Assembly: GCA_964585385.1 (NCBI GenBank)
Contig: CAZPDP010000005.1
Location: 1 to 64,000, forward strand
Direction: 5' to 3'
Source: JAGXLC01 sp964585385
GTDB taxonomy: Bacteria > Bacteroidota > Bacteroidia > Bacteroidales > UBA12077
DNA: 64,000 bases
This document shows, one piece after another, positions 46,644-54,722 of the stretch (position 1 is the stretch's first letter; each line of letters begins with the position of its first letter). Both the position numbers and the translations under genes were made by a program. The notes beneath the pieces are model-generated. The model saw only the letters and a list, made by a program, of their open reading frames with translations, was not told where the DNA came from and made no database searches.

Positions 46644-47459
46644 ATGTTACGCAAGAACATTATTTCCTGTTTTGTGCTGTTTTTACTTTTTGCTTCAGCA
46701 CTATATGGACAAGATCCAGTTAGCCAGATTCAAAATCAATCTGTACAAAACCCTGATATAGGATTTACAGATCATACCAATGAATATTTATCGAAAGATA
46801 TTCAGCTTATCAATAAACATGATTCACTGGTTACTCTCGGTAAACTTATTGACAAGCCAACAATTCTGACTTTTGTTTATTTTGACTGTCCGGGAATTTG
46901 TACCCCACTACTTAATGAGATAGCCAGTTTGGTAGATCAGATGGACCTGGTTCTGGGTAAAGATTACCAAATAATTACCGTAAGTTTTGATCCCAGTGAA
47001 AGCACAAGATTGGCCCAGCAAAAGAAGAGCAACATTATAAGCACTTTACAGAAGCAGGAGCAGGCCAAAGAAGGATGGAAGTTTTTTACTGCCAAAAGTG
47101 AACATATTGACAGATTAACAGACGAAGCGGGTTTTCATTATAAGCCGCAGGGACAAGATTTTATTCATTCTGCAGGCTTTCTTGCGATAAGTCCGGAAGG
47201 AAAAATTACCCGTTACTTAAAAGGGGTTTCATTTCTTCCTTTTGAGTTAAAGATGTCCATTGTTGAAGCCGCAGAAGGAAAGGTAGGCCCGCCAATAAAT
47301 AAAGTGCTGCAGTATTGTTTTGCTTTTGACCCCGAAGGCCAGACTTATGTGGCTGATATAACAAAGATTAGCGGAATAATAATCATATTCTTTGCAGTGC
47401 TCTTATTCTTGATTTTGGTTTTCAGATCAAGAAGAAAGAAATCAAAAGCCAATAGTTAA
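46644..47459 (+). CDS. SCO1/SenC copper chaperone for cytochrome oxidase
   Basis: This 271-residue protein has an N-terminal signal (1-22), a thioredoxin-like SCO domain and a C-terminal membrane helix (about 243-263). The copper ligands are C82 and C86 in DCPGICTP and H175 in FIHSAGF. SCO proteins deliver copper to the CuA centre of oxidase subunit II, encoded at the end of the same operon. It precedes ctaD by 33 bp. The C-terminal rather than N-terminal anchor is less usual but the rest is standard. Confidence 0.94.
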   Translation: MLRKNIISCFVLFLLFASALYGQDPVSQIQNQSVQNPDIGFTDHTNEYLSKDIQLINKHDSLVTLGKLIDKPTILTFVYFDCPGICTPLLNEIASLVDQMDLVLGKDYQIITVSFDPSESTRLAQQKKSNIISTLQKQEQAKEGWKFFTAKSEHIDRLTDEAGFHYKPQGQDFIHSAGFLAISPEGKITRYLKGVSFLPFELKMSIVEAAEGKVGPPINKVLQYCFAFDPEGQTYVADITKISGIIIIFFAVLLFLILVFRSRRKKSKANS

Positions 47460-47492
47460 TGCGATAATTAATATAAATATTATACATTTCAT

Positions 47493-49082
47493 ATGAATCA
47501 AGAGAATAATCATCAAAAAGAACCAAGCTATCTTAAATATCAAGGGAAATATAAAGGAATCTGGGGATGGATTTTATCTACGGATCATAAGAGGATAGGC
47601 CTGCTTTATCTTTATTCCATCATGACTTTTTTTATCGTGGGAGCCATTCTGGGCCTCTTAATGAAACTGGAACTAATTGCACCGGGCGGAACAATAATGG
47701 GTGCAAAGGAATACAATGCGGTTTTTACTCTGCACGGCATCATTATGATCTTTCTGATTGTGATTCCAGGTGCTCCTGCAATATTAGGTAACTTTTTTCT
47801 CCCTATATTGATTGGTGCAAAAGATGTAGCTTTCCCAAAATTAAACCTGGCTTCCTGGTGGATCTACATAGCAGGGGCTATTGTAGCCATTTCTTCGCAA
47901 TTCATGGGAGAAGGTGCTCCGGATACCGGCTGGACATTTTATGCTCCCTACAGCTTCCAGGCACAGTCTAATGTTATGGCAGCCGTGTTGGGAGCGTTTA
48001 TTCTTGGGTTTTCATCTATCCTTACCGGAATTAATTTTATAGTTACCATGCACCGGATGAGAGCCCCCGGGATGACCTGGCGAAAGATGCCATTGTTCCC
48101 CTGGTCCTTATATGGAACAGCCTGGATACAGGTATTAGCCACCCCCATTTTAGGAATTACCTTATTGATGATTATAGCTGAAAAGACATTGAATATCGGA
48201 TTTTTTAATCCCGCTCTGGGTGGAGATCCTGTTTTATACCAGCATTTGTTCTGGATCTATTCCCATCCGGCCGTTTATATCATGATCCTACCCGGTATGG
48301 GTATGATTTCAGAAATAATTCCCACTTTTTCACGGAAACCCATTTTTGGAAAGATGTTTATGATTGTTTCCATTCTGTTGATTGCATTCGTAGGTTATTT
48401 TGTATGGGGACACCATATGTTTACAGCGGGGATGAGTGGTACAGCTTTGTTTGCTTTTTCATTCCTGACTTACCTGGTGGCTATACCGAGCGCCATTAAG
48501 GTATTCAACTGGCTGGCCACGATTTATAAGGGTTCAATTATGCTGAAAAATCCGTTTTACTGGGCTGCATCCTTTATATTTCTTTTTATGATTGGAGGAT
48601 TAACGGGACTGGTTCTAGGAGCACTTGCAACCAACGTCCATGTACACGATACAGCTTTTGTGGTCGCTCATTTCCATTTTATCATTTTTGGTGGTCTTGG
48701 ATTTGCTTTTTTTGGAGCTATTCATTATTGGTTTCCCAAAATTTTTGGACGAATGTATGATGAAAGATGGGCGAATATTGGATGGGTCACCTTTATGATT
48801 GGTTTCATTTTCCTTTATGGTACAATGTTTTACCTGGGTATAGCCGGGATGCCAAGAAGATATTTCGATTATCTGCCACAATACCATTCCGGAAACATCA
48901 TTTCTTCTCTTGGAGCAATCGTTATGGTAGCCGGACTCGCAATAATAATTATTAATCTCATTATATCTGCAAGACACGGCGAAAAAGCTTCCAGTAATCC
49001 CTGGGGAGGAGAAACGCTGGAATGGCAGATAGAAAGTCCTCCAACAAAAGAGAATTTTCACAAAATACCTACTATTGAATAA
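47493..49082 (+). CDS. ctaD: caa3-type cytochrome c oxidase subunit I (A2 family)
   Basis: This 529-residue integral membrane protein is the catalytic subunit of a heme-copper oxidase. The low-spin heme ligand H81 lies in TLHGIIMIF. The CuB ligand and cross-linked Tyr are H258 and Y262, and H307/H308 follow. The heme ligands in VVAHFHFIIFGG follow near residue 395. The K/D-channel end motif reads WIYSHPAVYI: Tyr-Ser replaces the Glu of HPEVY oxidases, which defines the A2 type seen in Rhodothermus-like caa3 enzymes. About 12 membrane helices are expected. Confidence 0.97.
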   Translation: MNQENNHQKEPSYLKYQGKYKGIWGWILSTDHKRIGLLYLYSIMTFFIVGAILGLLMKLELIAPGGTIMGAKEYNAVFTLHGIIMIFLIVIPGAPAILGNFFLPILIGAKDVAFPKLNLASWWIYIAGAIVAISSQFMGEGAPDTGWTFYAPYSFQAQSNVMAAVLGAFILGFSSILTGINFIVTMHRMRAPGMTWRKMPLFPWSLYGTAWIQVLATPILGITLLMIIAEKTLNIGFFNPALGGDPVLYQHLFWIYSHPAVYIMILPGMGMISEIIPTFSRKPIFGKMFMIVSILLIAFVGYFVWGHHMFTAGMSGTALFAFSFLTYLVAIPSAIKVFNWLATIYKGSIMLKNPFYWAASFIFLFMIGGLTGLVLGALATNVHVHDTAFVVAHFHFIIFGGLGFAFFGAIHYWFPKIFGRMYDERWANIGWVTFMIGFIFLYGTMFYLGIAGMPRRYFDYLPQYHSGNIISSLGAIVMVAGLAIIIINLIISARHGEKASSNPWGGETLEWQIESPPTKENFHKIPTIE

Positions 49083-49088
49083 ATTACT

Positions 49089-49709
49089 ATGACAACAGTA
49101 CAGGCTGAACAACATCATGAAACTTATGACAGAGAAATCCCCAAATTAGGGATGTGGTTGTTTATTTTCACAGAACTGCTGTTTTTTGGCGGACTCTTTT
49201 TGGTGTACGCGGTATACCGTTATCAACACCCCAAAGCATTCCATCTGGCTGCTGAAGAACTTGATGTTGCCATTGGTGCAATTAATACCATTATATTACT
49301 TATAAGTAGTATGACTATGGCCATGTCCCTAACGGCTATACAGAAAAAACAGCAAAAGTTTTCTTTTTTGCTGGTAACTATTACCACAATATTAGGTATA
49401 GTATTTCTCATAAATAAAGTTTTTGAATGGGGCGCCAAATTTGAACATGGGCTTTTCCCCGGCTCTGAAACATTACAAAGTCTTGGCCATGGCGATACAT
49501 TGTTTTATGGATTGTATTTTGCTATGACGGGATTGCATGCCTTACATATTGTTATTGGTCTCGTATTATTCATTATACTACTGGTTAAGTTAAACAACAA
49601 AACGATTAATGAGGAGCGTTACACGTTATTGGAAAATTCAGGATTGTACTGGCATTTGGTCGATATCATCTGGATTTTTCTGTTCCCATTGTTTTACCTT
49701 GTTACTTAA
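49089..49709 (+). CDS. ctaE: Cytochrome c oxidase subunit III
   Basis: This 206-residue membrane protein has five hydrophobic helices and the subunit III motifs FIFTELLFFGGLF, LYFAMTGLHALHIVIGL and the C-terminal YWHLVDIIWIFLFPLFYL. It stabilises the catalytic subunit and lies 6 bp after ctaD. It is shorter than seven-helix subunits III, as usual for caa3-type enzymes. Confidence 0.96.
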   Translation: MTTVQAEQHHETYDREIPKLGMWLFIFTELLFFGGLFLVYAVYRYQHPKAFHLAAEELDVAIGAINTIILLISSMTMAMSLTAIQKKQQKFSFLLVTITTILGIVFLINKVFEWGAKFEHGLFPGSETLQSLGHGDTLFYGLYFAMTGLHALHIVIGLVLFIILLVKLNNKTINEERYTLLENSGLYWHLVDIIWIFLFPLFYLVT

Positions 49710-49758
49710 GGAAGGGTTATTCAAAATTACTAGATACTAATCGAATATATAAAGATGT

Positions 49759-50052
49759 ATGGCAGAACAAGAAAAAACACATATTGTCCCTTACAAAACC
49801 TACCTTATTGTTTTGGCAGGTCTGATCACATTTACTCTTTTGTCAGTGCTGGTTACAGAAATATATCTGGGTGCATTAAGTGTATTTGTGGCACTGCTTT
49901 TTGCTGGTTTAAAAACTGCTTTGGTGTTAATGTATTTCATGCATTTGAAATTTGAACGCAGAACTTATAAAATATTTACAGGTCTTGTATTGTTTGTATA
50001 TATTGCTGTAGTGGTGGTAACATTATTAGACTATATTTACAGAATCTTTTAA
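49759..50052 (+). CDS. ctaF: Cytochrome c oxidase subunit IV (caa3 type)
   Basis: This 97-residue protein has three predicted membrane helices (about 15-35, 40-60 and 73-95) and the YFMHLKFE motif of the prokaryotic subunit IV family. It is placed between subunits III and II in the oxidase operon, which supports the call. The 49-bp gap before it holds nothing notable. Confidence 0.9.
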   Translation: MAEQEKTHIVPYKTYLIVLAGLITFTLLSVLVTEIYLGALSVFVALLFAGLKTALVLMYFMHLKFERRTYKIFTGLVLFVYIAVVVVTLLDYIYRIF

Positions 50053-50063
50053 CCTGGATCATT

Positions 50064-50996
50064 ATGTATTCCAATTTAACCAATTTTTCAGAAGGTATAG
50101 ATAGAGCATTTATTGTGATATTAGGCATAACCATTTTTTTGCTTATATCCATTACCATTACCCTGCTCGTTTTTATAATTAAATACCGTGAAGATAAGCA
50201 CCCCACACCGGCAAAATTTTCAAAGAACTATACTCTTGAAATTATATGGACAGTTATTCCGCTGGGTATTGTACTTGCAATGTTTTATTTTGGTTGGGTA
50301 GGATTTAAACCTATGTACGCCGATGCACCGGACGATGCAATGACGATAAAAACAACCGCCAGAATGTGGTCCTGGATGTTTGAATACGAAAACGGAAGAA
50401 AAACCGATACCCTTTATATTCCAAGAGGAAAACCGGTTAAGCTAAAACTGAATTCTGTTGATGTGGTTCACAGCCTTTATATACCAGCTTTCAGATTAAA
50501 AAGGGATATGGTTCCGGGGAATGAATATGATATGTGGTTTATTGCTAATTCCCCGGGAAGATATGATTTGAAATGCGCAGAATACTGTGGGTTACGTCAT
50601 TCTTATATGTATACATCTGTTGTGGTAATGCCCCAGGAAAAATTCGACAAGTGGTATGCCGATACCGCCCAGGTAACAATGGAAAAGGAAGCTACTCCGG
50701 CAAGGGCTGGTTTACAAGTGTTGCGTACTTATGGATGTCTGGCCTGTCATTCACTCGATGGTTCGGAAGGAGTAGGTCCTTCTTATAAAGGAATCTATGG
50801 AAAGGATGTTACTGTAATTACAGATGGTGAGGAAAGAACTGTTACTGTGGATGAAGAGTATATCAAAAGGTCTGTTTACCAGCCAAATGCAGATATTGTT
50901 GAAGGCTTCAATGAGGGACAAATGCAAACTTACGAGGGAATGGTATCAGAAGAAGAGATAGATAAAATTGTTGCATATATAAAAACTCTCAAATAA
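50064..50996 (+). CDS. ctaC: Cytochrome c oxidase subunit II with fused cytochrome c
   Basis: This 310-residue subunit has two N-terminal membrane helices (about 17-40 and 58-80), a CuA cupredoxin domain and a C-terminal cytochrome c. The CuA ligands are H136, C171, E173, C175, H179 and M182 (CAEYCGLRHSYM). The heme motif is CLACH (C225, C228, H229), so this is a caa3 enzyme that can take electrons directly from its own heme. It is the last gene of the operon, whereas subunit II usually comes first. No signal peptide is evident. Confidence 0.97.
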   Translation: MYSNLTNFSEGIDRAFIVILGITIFLLISITITLLVFIIKYREDKHPTPAKFSKNYTLEIIWTVIPLGIVLAMFYFGWVGFKPMYADAPDDAMTIKTTARMWSWMFEYENGRKTDTLYIPRGKPVKLKLNSVDVVHSLYIPAFRLKRDMVPGNEYDMWFIANSPGRYDLKCAEYCGLRHSYMYTSVVVMPQEKFDKWYADTAQVTMEKEATPARAGLQVLRTYGCLACHSLDGSEGVGPSYKGIYGKDVTVITDGEERTVTVDEEYIKRSVYQPNADIVEGFNEGQMQTYEGMVSEEEIDKIVAYIKTLK

Positions 50997-51052
50997 TTTT
51001 TAGGAGAAAACATTCAGGTTGATATATCGGATTAAATATTTAGAAATGAAAT

Positions 51053-51637
51053 TTAATGATTTCCTTTCTTCTGTAATTCTTTCCTTATATAATGAATAAT
51101 TTTCCACCGTTCGTCCTGTTGAATTAGCGATCCGTGGGCTCCCATCACACCGTAACCGACAGTAATTACATGGTATATTTCCCCGTCTTTTCTGCTCTTA
51201 ATTTTATCGGAAGTTAAATCTCTGGGTGGCACTGTGTATTTGCCACTGGTTATAAGAAAACCTTTTCCTTTTCCTTGATTTCCATGACATTGAATACAGA
51301 ACCTGTTGTATAGCATTTGTCCTTCCTGAATAACTGAATTTGATGATTCCAGAGGGTTGCTAAAGGTTTTGCCTGCCAGCTTCATATCTTCATCGCCCTT
51401 TTCATATGGATAGGGTATCATCTCTCTTGGAATAGTTCCTTCGACAGGTACACGCATAGTCATGCTATCTGCGAAATTGGGATTGGGGGAATAGGTCTCA
51501 TATGCCCGGGAATGTATCATATCAGGCAAATAAGAATATCCCGGCTCATCTTTTTTTACATCACAGGAGGTGAAAAATGCTGTAATAATTCCTATTGCAA
51601 AAATACCTTTCGATATGTCAAGCTTAAATATTTTCAT
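51053..51637 (-). CDS. actE: ACIII monoheme cytochrome c subunit ActE
   Basis: This 194-residue lipoprotein cytochrome has a lipobox ending at C25 (AFFTSC) and one heme motif FCIQCH (C114, C117, H118). The start ATG 51637 overlaps the actF stop by 14 bp and gives a proper lipoprotein signal. The longer frame up to 51709 adds 24 residues inside actF and destroys that signal. ActE is likely to pass electrons to the oxidase. It is the last Act gene here, 56 bp from the convergent ctaC. Confidence 0.9.
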   Translation of the reverse strand: MKIFKLDISKGIFAIGIITAFFTSCDVKKDEPGYSYLPDMIHSRAYETYSPNPNFADSMTMRVPVEGTIPREMIPYPYEKGDEDMKLAGKTFSNPLESSNSVIQEGQMLYNRFCIQCHGNQGKGKGFLITSGKYTVPPRDLTSDKIKSRKDGEIYHVITVGYGVMGAHGSLIQQDERWKIIHYIRKELQKKGNH

Positions 51638-52805
51638 ATTGGAAACCCTCTTTAAGATTAGGATGATTAACAGGTAAAAGATTTGCTCTGGACAGAGAGA
51701 AGAATACAACCCAAAGGAAGATTCCTAAATACCCAAGACTGATTCCTATATCTATGAAACCAACCTGGCTTGCTTTACCCAGAATTCCGGGAACTACCAA
51801 CAGGTAATGGTCCATCCATTGTCCAACGAGTACGATTAAGGCTGTTATGGTCAGGGGAATCCAGTGTCTTCTCATACCTCTGTCAAGCATTAATATGAAA
51901 GGTAACCCAAAGTTCAGGACTACATTCAGGATAAAAAGCAACTCAAAATGATGAATTCTATTGAAATAATAAACTGTTTCCTCCGGAAGGTTGCCGTACC
52001 AGATTAACATAAACTGGGAGTACCACAGATACATCCAGAATACGGAAAATCCGAAAAGGTACTTACCCAAATCATGTAAATGCTCTTCATTGACGTATTT
52101 TAGGTACCCCATACTTCTTAATAGTCCTCCTATAAGAATAACAATAACCACTCCTTTCAGCAATGCACCTGATAGCACATACCAACCGTAAAGTGTGCTA
52201 AACCAGTGAGGTTCAAGAGACATCATCCAATCCCAGGAAAAAACAGCAATCATAAGGAAAGTAAAGACAAGAAACAGTGCTGAGTTTATTCTGCTTTTCT
52301 GTATAAATCTTTCGTTGATTTGTTGATCGTTTCTCAGGGATAGTTTTCGTATATTAAGCATTAACCAAACCCAAACCGATAGTATAATTACTTGTCTTAC
52401 AATTAAGAAGGGTACATTGAGGTAAGGGGTTTTTGCTTTCACAATGGGATCGCTTTCAGCTTCACCAATCCAGGGAAGAATGTCGCCGATTTTCAATAAC
52501 ATTAAAAGCATTAGAATAGCGGCTATGGGAAGAAACATCCCAGCTGCTTCTGCAATTCGCCTAAGACTTAAAAACCATGCAGCTTTACTGATAATATGAA
52601 CTGTGACGAAGATTACCGCACCCAAAGCTATAGTGAAAAATAAGGTGTTGTTAAGCAATACTTTACTCCACGTTTCTTCAGGGGGTTGATTCAGAAATGT
52701 CCAGGTTAAGCTGACCAGCCCTATAAGTATCAAGAAAGCAAAAATGATTTTGTGCTTTGATTTGAAATTAAAGGATTGGCCGTTGCTTATATCGTTTGTT
52801 TGCAT
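51624..52805 (-). CDS. actF: ACIII membrane subunit ActF
   Basis: This 393-residue protein has about ten membrane helices and belongs to the quinol:cytochrome c oxidoreductase membrane subunits. The segments FSWDWMMSLEPHWFSTLYGWY and QFMLIWYGNLPEE are family hallmarks. It lies 25 bp after actD, before actE, so the gene order here is D-F-E rather than D-E-F. Its sequence position rules out ActC, encoded at 53375. Confidence 0.9.
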   Translation of the reverse strand: MQTNDISNGQSFNFKSKHKIIFAFLILIGLVSLTWTFLNQPPEETWSKVLLNNTLFFTIALGAVIFVTVHIISKAAWFLSLRRIAEAAGMFLPIAAILMLLMLLKIGDILPWIGEAESDPIVKAKTPYLNVPFLIVRQVIILSVWVWLMLNIRKLSLRNDQQINERFIQKSRINSALFLVFTFLMIAVFSWDWMMSLEPHWFSTLYGWYVLSGALLKGVVIVILIGGLLRSMGYLKYVNEEHLHDLGKYLFGFSVFWMYLWYSQFMLIWYGNLPEETVYYFNRIHHFELLFILNVVLNFGLPFILMLDRGMRRHWIPLTITALIVLVGQWMDHYLLVVPGILGKASQVGFIDIGISLGYLGIFLWVVFFSLSRANLLPVNHPNLKEGFQYENI

Positions 52806-52829
52806 ATTAGTCAGTGCTTTATTGATTTG

Positions 52830-53345
52830 TTAATTATTGATTACTTGAACTTCCATGGCACCTGTTTGTTTGAACTGCTCTTTCATGGCATTAACTTCTT
52901 CGTCATTACTGGCTTTTCGGGCATCAAGAACTACACCGAACCTATCGTCCGTATTGCGCTCATCGTAAATTTTAGGTTTGGCTCCTAGGCCAAGTTGGGA
53001 GCGGAATAAGAACGCAAAAACCAATGCAACAGCAGCAAATAATACTCCCAGCTCAAATGTAAGCGGTATGAAAGAGGGGTATGCAAAGTGGGGCTTACCT
53101 CCTATATTGAGAGGATAATCTACCGTAAACACCCAGGTTTGGAAAAGAAAAGCACCACCTGCTCCTATAATTCCTGCAATCAAACCGGCTTTTGGAAGCA
53201 GTGTTCGTTTGTATCCCAATGCCTTATCAAGATGATGAACCGGAAAGGGAGTATAAACATCATTTATTTTTATCCCTTCTGCCCTAAGTTTCTTAACGCC
53301 TTCCAGAAGTGTTTCGCTATCAGTATAGTATCCGTAAATTTCCAT
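52830..53345 (-). CDS. actD: ACIII subunit ActD (DUF3341)
   Basis: This 171-residue protein has a soluble N-terminal region, two membrane helices (about 56-76 and 93-113) and a cytoplasmic tail. The sequence YTPFPVHHLDKALG and the pair of helices are typical of DUF3341/ActD. It is a structural subunit of the complex. It lies between actC (30 bp upstream) and actF (25 bp downstream). Confidence 0.9.
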   Translation of the reverse strand: MEIYGYYTDSETLLEGVKKLRAEGIKINDVYTPFPVHHLDKALGYKRTLLPKAGLIAGIIGAGGAFLFQTWVFTVDYPLNIGGKPHFAYPSFIPLTFELGVLFAAVALVFAFLFRSQLGLGAKPKIYDERNTDDRFGVVLDARKASNDEEVNAMKEQFKQTGAMEVQVINN

Positions 53346-53374
53346 ATCGCTTAGGTTTGTTGTCTTTATACAAT

Positions 53375-54721
53375 TTATTTGGCCTTTTCTTTTTTTACAC
53401 TTTTAATTTCAGAAATGGCAATAACCGGGAAAAATTTGACAAAAAGAAGGAACAGGGTAAAGAAAATACCTAAGGTACCAATAAATATTACAACCTCTAC
53501 AAGTGTTGGATTATATATGGTCCAGCTTGAAGGCACATAATCCCTGTGAAGAGATGTCACAATGATAACAAAACGTTCCATCCACATGCCAATATTTATT
53601 ACAATGGATATGATAAATGTAAAAATCACACTCGTCCGGAGTTTCTTAAACCAGAATAGTTGCGGCGTAATGACGTTGCACACCATCATTGTCCAGTATG
53701 CCGCTGCATAAGGCCCTGTTGCCCTGTTTACAAAAGCGAACAGCTCAAAATTATTCGTTGAATACCATGCAATAAAAAATTCAGTCAAATAGGCTACACC
53801 AACAATCGAACCGGTTAATATTATGATTTTGTTCATGGATTCGATATGGTAGATAGTAATATAGTCCTCCAGGTGTAATATTTTCCGGGTAATAATCAGT
53901 AAGGTCTGTACCATTGCAAAGCCCGAGAATATGGCCCCTGCCACAAAATATGGAGGGAAGATGGTCGTATGCCATCCGGGGATCACCGATATAGCAAAGT
54001 CAAAACTAACAATACTGTGAACCGATAATACAAGAGGAGTGGCGAGACTAGCCAGCATTATACTGAGTACCTCATGTCTCTGCCAGTGTTTGGCTGAACC
54101 TGTCCAACCGAAACTGAGGAGTCCATAAACGGTTTTCTTAATTTTGGATTTTACTCTGTCGCGTATGGTTCCCAGATCGGGGATCATACCTATATACCAA
54201 AACAGAAGAGAGACTATGAGGTACGTTAAAATGGCAAAAACATCCCATACGAGAGGGGAGTTAAAGTTTACCCATACATCCCGGGTGTTAGGGTAGGGCA
54301 ATATAAAGAAGAAATACAGAGCCCGGCCAAGATGGAGTAAAGGAAAGATACCAGCGCACATAACAGCAAATATGGTCATCGCCTCGGCTGAACGATTGAT
54401 GCTGGTTCTCCACTTTTGTCTGAAAAGTAGCAGAATGGCTGAGATAAAAGTACCTGCGTGGCCTATACCTATCCACCAGACAAAATTTGTAATACTCCAT
54501 CCCCATCCTACAGTTTTGTTGACCCCCCAGAGGCCAATGCCTTTCCACACGGTTAACACCATAGCAATAATCCCGGCTAGTGCAGCTAATGATGACAGCG
54601 TAATACCTGCAAGCCAGAGTTTACCTGGACGACCCGCCATAGGACGATGGATGTCTTCGGTAATTTCCCGGTTATCTTTGTTCCCTTTTATTAGATTGAC
54701 AATGTTTAGATTTTTCTGCAT
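53375..54721 (-). CDS. actC: ACIII NrfD-like quinol-oxidising subunit ActC
   Basis: This 448-residue NrfD/PsrC-family protein has about ten membrane helices and is thought to carry the menaquinol site. Segments FVWWIGIGHAGTFISAILLLF, RVILHLGR-like LLHLGRALYFFF and GWHTTIFPPYFVAGA are family typical. Its start is one base after the actB stop. With ActB it forms the core module related to polysulfide reductase. Confidence 0.94.
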   Translation of the reverse strand: MQKNLNIVNLIKGNKDNREITEDIHRPMAGRPGKLWLAGITLSSLAALAGIIAMVLTVWKGIGLWGVNKTVGWGWSITNFVWWIGIGHAGTFISAILLLFRQKWRTSINRSAEAMTIFAVMCAGIFPLLHLGRALYFFFILPYPNTRDVWVNFNSPLVWDVFAILTYLIVSLLFWYIGMIPDLGTIRDRVKSKIKKTVYGLLSFGWTGSAKHWQRHEVLSIMLASLATPLVLSVHSIVSFDFAISVIPGWHTTIFPPYFVAGAIFSGFAMVQTLLIITRKILHLEDYITIYHIESMNKIIILTGSIVGVAYLTEFFIAWYSTNNFELFAFVNRATGPYAAAYWTMMVCNVITPQLFWFKKLRTSVIFTFIISIVINIGMWMERFVIIVTSLHRDYVPSSWTIYNPTLVEVVIFIGTLGIFFTLFLLFVKFFPVIAISEIKSVKKEKAK

Positions 54722-54722
54722 G

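Noticed and set aside
48615..49118. 167-residue minus-strand frame within ctaD
   Set aside because: It is antisense to a strongly conserved oxidase gene and shows no family features.
51638..51709. Longer actE start inside actF
   Set aside because: It would add 24 residues and bury the lipoprotein signal. ATG 51637 gives a clean lipobox.
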